Of a DNA stretch of 64,000 nt, positions 54,464-64,000 are shown piece after piece; the first letter of the stretch is position 1; each line of letters starts with the position of its first letter. The translations under genes and the position numbers were made by a program. The notes under the pieces were generated by a model that was not told where the DNA came from, did no database searches, and worked only from the letters and a program-made list of their open reading frames with translations. This stretch comes from Cerrena zonata (lineage: Eukaryota > Basidiomycota > Agaricomycetes > Polyporales > Cerrenaceae), in NCBI GenBank assembly GCA_038087015.1, contig JASBNA010000054.1, positions 62,001-126,000 on the forward strand, written 5' to 3'.

Positions 54464-57400
54464 ATGCTATTTAAAGGATTACTTGTTAGAAGTGTTGTTA
54501 GAAGTAAAGTATATCAGAAGCCTTTTAGACATTTCATCAGCTCACGTAGATTATTATCCTTTAAAATGAGTGAAAAGTCAGCTCCAAGTGAACCAGCTCC
54601 AAATCAAGCACAAGCTCCAGCTCCAGCTCCAGCTCCAGCTCCAGCAGGTGAAGCTCCAGTTAAAGAAAAATCAGCCAAAGAACTCGAAAAAGAACGTAAA
54701 AAGGCTGAAAAATTAGCCAAGTTCAATGCCAAAAAGGCCAAGCAACAAGCTGATTCTAAAAAACCATCTGAACCAAAAAAACCAAAGAAGGAAAAGAAAC
54801 CAGCTGAACCAATTCCTGAATTCAAAGATGAAACCAAACAGGGTGACAAGAAGATTTTGGTTTCTTTAGAAGATGCTGCTTTTAAAGCTTATAACCCAGG
54901 TAATGTCGAAAGTTCTTGGTACAATTGGTGGGATAAATCTGGATTTTTCGAACCAGAATTAACTAAAGATGGTGAAATTAAACCACAAGGTTCTTTCACT
55001 ATTCCTGCACCTCCACCAAATGTTACTGGTACTTTGCATATTGGACATGCTTTAACCGTTTCATTACAAGATACTTTGATCAGATATAATAGAATGAAAG
55101 GTAAAACTACCTTATTCTTACCAGGTTTTGATCATGCCGGTATTGCAACTCAGTCCGTTGTTGAAAAACAAGTTTGGTCTAAAGAGGGTAAAACCAGACA
55201 CGATTATGGACGTGAAAAATTCGTTGAAAAAGTTTGGGAATGGAAAGAAGAATATCATGCTAAAATTAAAAACCAATTCAAAAAATTAGGTGCTTCATAC
55301 GATTGGTCAAGAGAAGCTTTCACTCTTAATCCAGATTTGAGTGAAGCTGTTACTGAAGCCTTTGTCAGATTACATGAAGATGGAACTATTTACAGAGCTT
55401 CAAGATTAGTTAACTGGTCCACTAAATTAAACACTGCAATTTCTAATTTAGAAGTTGATAATAAAACTATCGCTGGTAGAACTTTACTTGCCGTTCCAAA
55501 TTATGAATCCAAGATTGAATTTGGTGTCTTAACTAGTTTCTCTTATGAAGTTGAGGGATTAGATGAAAAACTTACCGTCGCTACCACTAGACCTGAAACT
55601 TTATTTGGTGATACTGGTGTTGCTGTTCATCCAAATGATCCACGTTACAAACACTTACACGGTAAATTCGTTAAACATCCATTTTTAGATAGAAAAATTC
55701 CAATTATTTGCGATGACGAAGCCGTTGATATGGAGTTCGGTACTGGTGCAGGTTAAAATTACTCCAGCTCATGATACTAACGATTACAATACTGGTAAGA
55801 GAAACAATTTGGAATTTATCAATATTTTAACCTGATGATGGTTATCTTAACGAAAACTGTGGTGAATGGCAAGGTATGAAGAGATTCGACGCTAGATACA
55901 AAGTTATCGAAGCATTGAAAGCCAAAGGTTTATATGTTGATCAAAAAGATAATGAAATGACCATTCCTCTTTGTTCTAGATCTGGTGATATTATTGAACC
56001 ATTATTGAAACCACAATGGTGGGTTGACCAAAAGGATATGGCTAAAGAAGCTATTAAGGCCGTTAAAAATGGTGATATCACTATTACTCCTAAGACCAGT
56101 GAACTGGAATATTTCCATTGGTTAGAAAACATTCAAGATTGGTGTATTTCCAGACAATTGTGGTGGGGTCACAGATGCCCTGTTTATTTTGTTGAATTTG
56201 AAGGTGAAGAAAATAGTAGATTAGATAATACTTATTGGGTTGCTGGTAGAACTTATGAAGAAGCTTTAGAAAAAGCTAACAAGAAATTTGGTACTGAACG
56301 TAAATTCAAATTAGAACAAGATGAAGATGTTTTAGATACTTGGTTCTCCTCAGGTTTATGGCCAATTTCTACTTTAGGATGGCCAAAGAAAAGTAAGGAT
56401 ATGGAATTATTTAGTCCAATGTCAATGTTAGAAACTGGTTGGGATATTTTATTCTTCTGGGTCAGTAGAATGATCTTATTAGGCTTAAAATTAACCGGTG
56501 AAGTTCCATTCAAGGAAGTCTTTTGTCATTCATTAGTTAGAGATGCTCAAGGTCGTAAAATGTCTAAATCTTTAGGTAATGTCATTGATCCATTAGATGT
56601 TATTGCTGGTATTCCATTACAAGGATTGCATGATAAATTACTAAGCGGTAACTTAGATCCAAGAGAATTGAAGAGAGCCACAGAAGGTCAAAAACAAACA
56701 TATCCTCAAGGTATCCCAGAATGTGGTACTGATGCTTTAAGATTTGCTTTATGTGCTTATACTACTGGTGGTAGAGATATCAATTTAGATATTTTGAGAG
56801 TTGAAGGTTATAGAAAATTCTGTAACAAAATTTACCAAGCAACTAAATTCGTTTTAGGTAAATTGGGAGAAGATTTCAAACCAACTGCTTCAAGAGAATT
56901 AACTGGTAAAGAATCGTTAGTTGAAAAATGGATATTACATAAACTAACTGTTACTGCTAAAGAATGTAATGAACATTTAGAAAAACGTGACTTTTTTCGA
57001 ATCAACCAATTCAATTTATAACTTTTGGTATGATTTATGTGATGTTTACATTGAAAATTCTAAGTATTTGATTCAAGATGGTAGTTTAGAACAACAAATC
57101 CTGGCTAAAAACACTTTATATACTTGTATTGATGAAGCCTTAAAATTAATTCATCCATTCATGCCTTTTGTTACTGAAGAAATGTGGCAAAGATTACCAC
57201 GTCGTGCTAATGATGAAACTAAATCTATCATGGTTGCTGAATATCCTCAATTTGATAAATCTTTCGAAGACTTTAAATCTTTGAATGATTATAACTTAAT
57301 TTTGGAAACTACTAAAGGTGCTAGATCTTTATTAGCTCAATACAACATCTTGAAAAATGGTTCAATTTATATCGAAAGTAGTGATGAAGAAACCAACAAA

Positions 57401-57763
57401 AACCTCAAAGAACAACAAGATTCTATCGTTTCATTAATTAAAGGTGTTGAAACTGTTAACATTGTCGACAACGATACCGTTAAAGTACCAAGCGGTTGTG
57501 CTTTACAATCAATCAATACAACCACTACTGTTCACTTGTTAGTCAAGGGTCAAATTGATTTAGATTTAGAAATCAGTAAAGTCGCTAAGAAATTATCCAA
57601 TGCTAAAGAAAATGAAAAGAAAGTTTTGGAATCCATTAGCAAATTTACCGAAAAAACCGTTGAAAAGGCCAAAGAAGCTGCTTACAAGAGAAATGAAAAC
57701 ATAAAAGCAGAAATCGAAGGTTACGAACAAACCATCTCTGTTTTAGAAAACTTGAAGCTTTGA
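54464..57763 (+). CDS. VAS1: Valyl-tRNA synthetase, probably cytosolic and mitochondrial (three +1 frameshifts)
   Basis: 1098 residues after correction (S. cerevisiae Vas1 1104). The first ATG adds a presequence-like 34 residues ([20 protein letters not shown]), and an in-frame second ATG at 54566 ([10 protein letters not shown]) gives the cytosolic form, as in yeast. An Ala/Pro/Lys-rich appended domain follows. Class I signatures: [15 protein letters not shown] (HIGH) and [14 protein letters not shown] (KMSKS), plus QWWVDQKDM and [22 protein letters not shown]-terminal coiled coil present. Breaks: 55751-55752 (extra G; GTGA then VKITPAHD), 55831-55832 (extra C; NILT then DDGYLNEN), 56992-56997 (extra T in a T-run; KRDFF then [11 protein letters not shown]). 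The two stops at the first breaks fall directly on the junctions. Confidence 0.95.
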
Positions 57764-58438
57764 TTTCAACCCCAAGTTATATATATATATATTGTTTTAG
57801 TACCCTTCTAATTTATTTTTGTGAATAAACTTACTTATAAATAACAATAGACCGTAGTAATAACTCTGACAGTTCATTAATCTGCAAACAAACTACATAT
57901 GAATAGCTAGGCATCTTATTATCTGATAAAGTTGATACTAGGCTAAACTGATTGGCTGCAACTCAGAATTCGGAGAAAGAGAGGGTCGTGCACCGTTACC
58001 CAATATCCCTAGGCTGTGCGCCAACCACACCCGTGCACATAAGAAATTCGATTACATAATCAAGCAGCAGAATACCGTTTCAGAACAGTCTTCCAATGCA
58101 TTTAGTACCCCTTAGCTTAGAGTCTATTCAGGCCAATTGCAACAGAATTTGGGGGTTAGAATGGCCAAAAATGAAATTACAAGTAGGCGTAGAATCAATT
58201 GAGTAAGCAAAACGGTAAATCTCGAAATTAGGGTGTTTCTTGTTAGTGTAAGCGTGACTTTTGTAATACAATCAGAGATAAATTTCAACGTCAATGCCCA
58301 ATTTCAATTCCCATTTCATATTCACCGAGTCCCCAAAAAGTATATAAATACCCCCTTTTCCACCCTATTGACATAATATATTCTTTTTTCTTCTCTTTTT
58401 CTACTTAATAGTAAATTAATTATAACAAATATATCACA
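57764..58438. other. VAS1-small gene intergenic region
   Basis: 675 bp without supported genes apart from the TATA-containing promoter of the 58439 gene. Confidence 0.4.
58341..58356 (+). promoter_or_regulatory. TATA box and STRE-like CCCCT
   Basis: TATATAAATA at 58341-58350 followed by CCCCCT (58351-58356, containing the stress element CCCCT), about 90 bp upstream of the small gene's start. A strong, possibly stress-inducible promoter is inferred. Confidence 0.5.
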
Positions 58439-58624
58439 ATGGGTTTCGACGATTTAATCAAAAAAGGTAAGGAAATTGCCTCCAACAAAGAATACACTGA
58501 AGACGCTAAAACTGCTTACAGTGCTTTCTCTTCCAAAGAGGGTTCTTACCAAGACAAAGCTCAAGAAGCTTACAAAGAAGTCCAAAAGAAACACTCTGGT
58601 GATAAAAAAGAAGAAAAAAAATAA
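58439..58624 (+). CDS. Small hydrophilic 61-residue protein
   Basis: 61 residues, MGFDDLIKKGKEIASNKEYT onward, highly charged and Lys/Glu/Ala/Ser-rich, with probable amphipathic helices and a Lys-rich C-terminus. No membrane segment or recognised domain. The leader has a strong TATA box and a STRE-like motif, and Lys codons are mostly AAA/AAG in good context, so it looks like a real, well-expressed gene, perhaps a stress- or stationary-phase small protein. I do not recognise an ortholog. Gly2 could permit N-myristoylation but this is speculative. Confidence 0.7.
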   Translation: MGFDDLIKKGKEIASNKEYTEDAKTAYSAFSSKEGSYQDKAQEAYKEVQKKHSGDKKEEKK

Positions 58625-58817
58625 GTTAATCTTTGATTTTAATTCTTTATTTCATGTGTTAAATATACGTTTTTATTAGAAATTAACTACTGTAGAAAGA
58701 AGCTTGTAGAAATTGTACTGGGGTAAGATTTAACGGAACATTTGCACTGAGCATCAATGAAATTGGAAAATCAACCAGGACTGAAAGAAGACTTGAAATT
58801 TTGTTTGATGCGTGTGA

Positions 58818-59702
58818 ATGTTGCTTCGCCAGTTCAACAAGAGTATGAATCATGAGATAAGATACCATCCTAGAATCTCTCAAAGTTTGTTGAAGGACTT
58901 GGTAGTTGTTTATAATTCCATTGATACTATATTGAGTATACATTATTCAAATAATATTAAGAATCCATCACTACAAAAAGTTCTTGATTCGGTCTCTAGT
59001 CTACTAAATAAGAGAATTACCGACCATGAAATATGCCAAATATTGGAAATTGATTCAAGTAACTATAATATATTGAATAACCATGATGATATCTTGATTA
59101 GTCCCACGTCAATATCAAATTTTAGTCGATTAATCCCCGAACGGAAAGCAAGATTCATCGAATCATTAAATAATTGGATCCTGCAAAATAAGGATAAATC
59201 AACACTACCTACAAAAGAATTATCAAGCTATTACAAATTTGAAAAACAGACCCGGGTGATTAAAGATCATAAGATTGTTAAACCAGTGATCAAAAAGACT
59301 TCCAATGATTTGAAGAATATTCAGACCAAGTTCGAGTTCAAATCCAAAGATAACGATAAGCTTTCGTTAATTGAAAGGATCAAATTGAAGGAGAAAACAG
59401 CCAGATTGGCTGAACCTCCTTCAAACACCCGCGAGGATTACATTAATAGTCGATTGGTTTCAATTTATAACATAATTTACGAATTTCATGGAATAAAATC
59501 TCATAAAAGTTATCCCTTCAGTAAAATGGTTTCTCTAGTGAAAAATTCCCTTAAAAGCCCCATGAGTAATGACGAAATCATTGATACCTTGAACAAAATA
59601 GCCAATCAATTGGATAATTTCGAAATTGTCGATAGAAGTGAAGTTAAAGTTTTGAAAATTTCTAAACTTGATAGAAATCTAGACATTTCTAAACTCCAGT
59701 AA
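58818..59702 (+). CDS. CDT1: Cdt1-like replication licensing factor (short form)
   Basis: 294 residues. The segment LLKDLVVVYNSIDTILSIHYSNNIKNPSLQKVLDSVSSLL with KRITDHEICQILEIDSSNYNI matches the Cdt1 central winged-helix region that loads MCM2-7. The C-terminal winged helix (about 205-280: SRLVSIYNIIYEFHG...MSNDEIIDTLNKIANQLDNFEIV) fits the MCM-binding domain. At under half the length of S. cerevisiae Tah11/Cdt1 (604) it lacks an extended N-terminus. A stop (TGA at 58815-58817) precedes ATG at 58818; MNHEIRYHP at 58848 is an alternative start. A missing upstream part through a frame break cannot be excluded. The name TAH11 is used in S. cerevisiae. Confidence 0.7.
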   Translation: MLLRQFNKSMNHEIRYHPRISQSLLKDLVVVYNSIDTILSIHYSNNIKNPSLQKVLDSVSSLLNKRITDHEICQILEIDSSNYNILNNHDDILISPTSISNFSRLIPERKARFIESLNNWILQNKDKSTLPTKELSSYYKFEKQTRVIKDHKIVKPVIKKTSNDLKNIQTKFEFKSKDNDKLSLIERIKLKEKTARLAEPPSNTREDYINSRLVSIYNIIYEFHGIKSHKSYPFSKMVSLVKNSLKSPMSNDEIIDTLNKIANQLDNFEIVDRSEVKVLKISKLDRNLDISKLQ

Positions 59703-60141
59703 TTGGAGTACCAACAGTAAGTCTTAGCATACATAGCATATTTGAATCAATTCAATCTTCAATACAAACAAGATTTAAATTTTAATTGTTTTTCCGTAGT
59801 GCCTTTTTTTTCGGTATTTGGTGACTTACATCGGAACTATTTTTAACTTAAAACGAAAACTCGTAATTAAGCTTCGTTCAAAACAATAACAATAGTCTAA
59901 TGGAAATTTCGAGTAACTTTTGTATGGAGTGTTTGTTTGGATTTACCTTGTATACTCGTCAACTCCGTGGTTCTTAAAATTTTACCGCAAATTGAGCTTC
60001 TCAAATAAACTTCGGCTTCACGTAAATCATTCCTTACATAGTGATACAAAATATATATACAAATATATTTCAATATTAAAAGAGTTTAGGAGGATACGAG
60101 ATCTATAAAAAAAAAACGATAAAAAAACACGGAAACCCTAA
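59703..60141. other. Convergent intergenic region, CDT1 and SPF1
   Basis: 440 bp between two gene 3' ends; nothing recognised. Confidence 0.4.
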
Positions 60142-63100
60142 CTAATCATCTCTTAAAGCAATATCAGCAGGAGCTGAGTTCATGAAAAAGTATTTTAATA
60201 CAATTTCAATAGCCCAGGTTGCACCCAAGTCAAGTAAAATACAACCAGTCAACTTGGTCTTGAAGACTGTATCCATTGGAACGAATTGCATTTGTTCGTT
60301 TAACTCTGGGAAAAACTCAGTTGACCCAGATAATGCTAAACCAGCAACTCCTAATAAACCATAGTACATACCTTTATTGTCCTTGATACTTTCTCTGAAT
60401 GGCAATCCTTGGTAGTTGACAGCAAATGTAGAAACTTGTTGAGCCAATTGTAATAAAAACATACCAGTGTTCAACAATGATGGACTAAAAGTCTTTTCTA
60501 AATCAACTTGAGGTTCTCTTGGTTCTAATATGTAAATTTCATTGGTAATATAAATCAAAGTAATAATATGGATTGCAAATTGACCTAAAATTGATCCCAT
60601 AATATAGAAATTGAAAATACCATCTTGAGGTCTTTCCTTAGATAATTTCTCTAATGGTTTAGCACGAGAAATACTCAAGAAACAAACCGATAATAAGATA
60701 CCTGAAATAGTAGATTGTCCATCACCGAATTTAATACCGGCTAAATATAAAACTGATAAGGAATAAGCAGAAATCAAACAGTTCAACGCTAAAATCTTAT
60801 ACATTTGAATAGTGGAAACTAAAGCACAACGACCTTGACGGACGATATGGGTAACAGTTGAAACAGATGATAATTTAGATGTGAATGGTGCGGCAACTGA
60901 TGCATCTCCTAATTTCAAAGTTGGAACTTCGTCTTCAGCTTCGGCATCATTTAATGCACCCAAGAAGCTATCAGCAATATTATTGGCATTTGGATTACCT
61001 CCAGTTGGTTGTGTAATAGTTGAACCATGTTTGTTAGCCAATTCAACAGTTTGTCTTAATTCTGGGGTTATTTCAACACCCTTCTTTTCCATAGCTTCTA
61101 AATATTTTGGATTACTTGGACCTGGTGGATATAAGTGAGCAATAATTGGCGGAACTGGTGGTGCAGGCTTACCCCAGTTTGCAAATAATGCAACTTGTTT
61201 TTCATAAATAGTTTTAGTAGCTTCAATTTTTCTATTTTCAGCAATTTTTTTCATACCTTCTTCAGTACCATTCAATAAAGCAACACCAATATGGGCTTGT
61301 TTTAAAGCACCAACGTCATTAGTACCATCACCACACATTAAGGTGTTATAACCAGCATCTTTCAAGGAAGTCAAAATAAATTCTTTTTGAGCAGGTGAAA
61401 CTCTAGCATAAACCCAAGTATGTTTCAATAAATCCAAGATTTGATGGTGTTCACTCAAATGATTTAAAGCATAACCAGTAATACAGATATCATGTTTTTT
61501 GAACAATTCGACATCAATATTGTCAGTACTCTTAAAAGGAATAACAACGGTTTCTTCGACATTTCTCCAGACCAAATTTTGTTCCTCATCAACTTCATGA
61601 TGATCTTCTGGAGCATCTAATATCAAAACATCTTTAGTAGTAATAGCAACTTCTTTAGCAACATGACAGGCAGTTAATGGATTATCACCAGTAATCATGA
61701 CTGAACGATGGGATGATTCATTCAACATTTTAATAGTTTCAACAGCATCAGGTTTCAATGGACAATGGAAAACAATAAAACCAGCAAAGTTCAATTTAGA
61801 TTCAATTTCATTTCTCTTTACTTTAGTTACACTAATGCCAGTATCCAAAGTTTTATAAGCCAAAGCCAAAACACGACTACCAGATTTAGTAAAAGATTTA
61901 TAAATTTCTTCATAATTTTCAGGAGCATCTACCAACATAGTACGGATTGTTTCAGGGGCACCTTTAGCAGCAACAAAATGCTTATTTGGTAAGGTATTAA
62001 TAGAAGTGATAGCAGAAGATCTTTTCAAAGCAGAAGAGAATTGGAAACGACGTAAAATCTTAATTTTTTCGGTTTTACCAGAATCCAAGGATCTTTCAAC
62101 AGTGTCATGATTACCAACAGTCCAATTAGCAGCCTTTAAAGTTGCTTGTTCCATTGGGTCACCAACAACATCACCGTCATCTAATTTGACTAAAGCGTGG
62201 GCGGAACCTAAAACATAAGAAGTAGTCTTTGGAGCTTCAGAACAATTGAATAAATGATGGATATTATCATTCTTGAAACCAGCTAAACCTTCAAAGACCA
62301 AATCTTCAGCGGTTAAAGTACCAGTTTTATCGAAACAACAAACATCAAGTCTACCGGCCAATGGGATTCTAAACGGTTCAGTACAATAAACAAAGTGTTT
62401 TTGTAAAGCAGATAAAGAAGTGTTGACAGCCATGGTCAATTCCATTGGTAATTCAGGAGGAACAACAGAGGTAAGAATAATAATACAGTCCAAGATTAAT
62501 TTGGATTGAATTCTACCCATTTTAGTACCTTCAACCCAAACATACCAAGAAGCAGCAATAGCAAAGATAAGTAAGAACAAGATAAAAAAGAAGGCTTCTT
62601 TATTACCAACTGAAACTCTTTCACTTGAGAAAATCATCATTCTAACCAAAGAACCTTGAGAAGTTTCAAACCCAGTTTTAGCAACAAAAGCTAAAGCACC
62701 ATGATCAGGGGCAACTGGGATAATTGGATTTTCAGGTTTAGTAACTTGCAAAGCCATAGTACCACCATGTAATAAAGAATTTTTATCAAGACCTTCTGGT
62801 TGCAAATTTTCATCACTTGGTCTTAATTTGATCGATTCTTTCAATAAAGGAGTAGATTCACCAGACAACATTGCTTCATTAACGATTGCAGAACCATCAA
62901 GCAATAACAAATCACAAGGGATAGCACTATCATCTTGAGTTCTAGTAATAGATACTATATCACCTGGTAACAAGTCATTGGTTTCAATTTGTTTCCATTT
63001 TTTATCTCTATAAACATAAATAGTATAAGGTTTAATACCCATACTTTGGAATTCAGCCATGGTTGTTCTTCTTTGGAACACAGTAGTCATTTCAAAGGAA

Positions 63101-63783
63101 ACCAACATGAAAAGAGAAAAGAGAGAGTAGTACCATTGTTCATCCATGCACCATAAGGCAACAGAGAAAAGTTGAAAAACGAAAAATGGAGCAACAGCAT
63201 GTTCTTTAAACAATTCCAAAAATGTAGGAAGAGGAATATCAAATTTATTTTCACCATAATTTCTTTTCCATTTTTCTAAATCACCAGACAATCCAGTTGA
63301 TTTTTGAAAGTAACCCAAAGGAGGCAATTCATTAAATTTAAACTCTGGAGGAGAAAATTTAGCCAATTCAGGATGGAATAAATGACGTCTCTTTTGGTAT
63401 AAGAAACTAACTTGTTTTTCACCATCATGGAATACTTCTCTAACAATTTCACAAATTTCTCCAATACCAGAATTTGGTGCTGGAGTAATTTTAATATGTG
63501 ATGCTTCGGCAATACTTTTAACTGGACTGTAATTGAATCTAGCATCAATATTTATATTCCAATGGGGCATTAACCAAAACAATAAATTAACAGAAAGAAT
63601 AGTTAACAAATAAACAAAGGTCCATTCAGATCCAACAATATATGTATCATAATGATTCATATAGATATTGGTGAAAATTGGATATATAATGGCAAATGGC
63701 CATACCCAAGGTCTTAATATCAATGTTTTGGGTACCAATAGCTCGGCACCCTTGATGGCCGGGTTGCTTACTATATCAGACAT
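60142..63783 (-). CDS. SPF1: Spf1 P5A-type ATPase of the ER
   Basis: 1213 residues, same size as S. cerevisiae Spf1 (1215). ER-resident P5A pump/dislocase that removes mistargeted helices and supports ER and sterol homeostasis. Family motifs in order: LSGES (306-310, actuator TGES-like loop), PPELP (442-446, the P5A membrane signature), CFDKTGTLTAEDL with catalytic Asp485, KGAPE near 600, TGDNPLTAC and MCGDGTNDVGALKQA in the hydrolytic core. Several N- and C-terminal membrane spans are visible. Frame intact, ATG at 63781-63783. Shares ER physiology with HAC1 in this window. Confidence 0.97.
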   Translation of the reverse strand: MSDIVSNPAIKGAELLVPKTLILRPWVWPFAIIYPIFTNIYMNHYDTYIVGSEWTFVYLLTILSVNLLFWLMPHWNINIDARFNYSPVKSIAEASHIKITPAPNSGIGEICEIVREVFHDGEKQVSFLYQKRRHLFHPELAKFSPPEFKFNELPPLGYFQKSTGLSGDLEKWKRNYGENKFDIPLPTFLELFKEHAVAPFFVFQLFSVALWCMDEQWYYSLFSLFMLVSFEMTTVFQRRTTMAEFQSMGIKPYTIYVYRDKKWKQIETNDLLPGDIVSITRTQDDSAIPCDLLLLDGSAIVNEAMLSGESTPLLKESIKLRPSDENLQPEGLDKNSLLHGGTMALQVTKPENPIIPVAPDHGALAFVAKTGFETSQGSLVRMMIFSSERVSVGNKEAFFFILFLLIFAIAASWYVWVEGTKMGRIQSKLILDCIIILTSVVPPELPMELTMAVNTSLSALQKHFVYCTEPFRIPLAGRLDVCCFDKTGTLTAEDLVFEGLAGFKNDNIHHLFNCSEAPKTTSYVLGSAHALVKLDDGDVVGDPMEQATLKAANWTVGNHDTVERSLDSGKTEKIKILRRFQFSSALKRSSAITSINTLPNKHFVAAKGAPETIRTMLVDAPENYEEIYKSFTKSGSRVLALAYKTLDTGISVTKVKRNEIESKLNFAGFIVFHCPLKPDAVETIKMLNESSHRSVMITGDNPLTACHVAKEVAITTKDVLILDAPEDHHEVDEEQNLVWRNVEETVVIPFKSTDNIDVELFKKHDICITGYALNHLSEHHQILDLLKHTWVYARVSPAQKEFILTSLKDAGYNTLMCGDGTNDVGALKQAHIGVALLNGTEEGMKKIAENRKIEATKTIYEKQVALFANWGKPAPPVPPIIAHLYPPGPSNPKYLEAMEKKGVEITPELRQTVELANKHGSTITQPTGGNPNANNIADSFLGALNDAEAEDEVPTLKLGDASVAAPFTSKLSSVSTVTHIVRQGRCALVSTIQMYKILALNCLISAYSLSVLYLAGIKFGDGQSTISGILLSVCFLSISRAKPLEKLSKERPQDGIFNFYIMGSILGQFAIHIITLIYITNEIYILEPREPQVDLEKTFSPSLLNTGMFLLQLAQQVSTFAVNYQGLPFRESIKDNKGMYYGLLGVAGLALSGSTEFFPELNEQMQFVPMDTVFKTKLTGCILLDLGATWAIEIVLKYFFMNSAPADIALRDD

Positions 63784-64000
63784 TATAGAAAGGCAACTGA
63801 TTATCCTGATTAATTGATATGAAGGAAAGAATCGTTTATCAAAGATTTAATTGATTCCGTCGATTTTTTCCACCTCGTTCTTTAATTTTTTTTCAGAGCC
63901 TTTTTTTTTTTTTTTTAAAGTGCTGTTAAGTTCTTCAATGGCCACCTCAGTTGGTCCAATACGTTCATTGCCTTCCTTGGGAATATGGTAGTCACTATGA
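63784..64000. other. SPF1 upstream region, right edge
   Basis: Promoter sequence with a T-run at 63901-63916. Too short to say more. Confidence 0.5.

Overview
The window is yeast chromosomal DNA. Genes are AT-rich, densely packed and nearly intronless, and almost every product has a Saccharomyces cerevisiae counterpart. Several traits point to the CUG-Ser (Candida/Debaryomyces) clade: lineage-typical secreted Op4-like proteins, a Tbf1-type plus Cbf1-type pair of motifs in front of the ribosomal protein gene RPL21, very rare CTG codons, and two CTG codons in valyl-tRNA synthetase that align to Ser and Ala rather than Leu. Species cannot be fixed from sequence alone.

Layout. 0.7-10 kb: Op4-like secreted protein, a possible microprotein, a Bud8/Bud9-like membrane protein, SIP5 and a divergent MDR-family protein. 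10-18 kb: DUG2 (glutathione degradation) and, divergently, the SPX phosphate transporter PHO87. 18-24 kb: a divergent pair of Op4-like proteins (one with a GPI-type tail) and LSB6 (PI 4-kinase II). 24-29 kb: ketopantoate-reductase-like protein, BUD16 (pyridoxal kinase), HAC1 (UPR bZIP factor) and TGS1. 29-38.6 kb: MCM3, NOC4, RPL21, DRN1 and SET6. 39-44 kb: two amino-acid/amine permeases. 44-48 kb: two identical tRNA-Ala(AGC) genes bracketing an LRR protein gene. 48-52 kb: an acetate-transporter-family protein and DBF2. 52-60 kb: RRP46 and PRP31 (divergent), VAS1, a 61-residue protein and a CDT1-like gene. 60-63.8 kb: SPF1.

Two observations stand out. First, seven conserved genes (PHO87, DUG2, MCM3, NOC4, RPL21, RRP46, VAS1), mostly essential in yeast, are interrupted by twelve frameshifts. 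Every one is a single extra base, and removing it restores a family-length frame. Consensus errors are the likeliest cause, but 7 of the 12 place a stop codon exactly at the shift and 6 lie in a GGTTAR/YTAACC context, so the pattern deserves checking. Second, HAC1 carries a readable Ire1-type intron of 279 nt: two stem-loops with 7-nt loops fitting the Ire1 consensus join a bZIP exon to a 38-codon activation-domain exon.

Functionally this is an ordinary housekeeping arm: replication licensing (MCM3, CDT1), ribosome and RNA processing (NOC4, RPL21, RRP46, PRP31, TGS1, DRN1), ER homeostasis (HAC1, SPF1), mitotic exit (DBF2), nutrient transport, and a lineage-specific secreted family.
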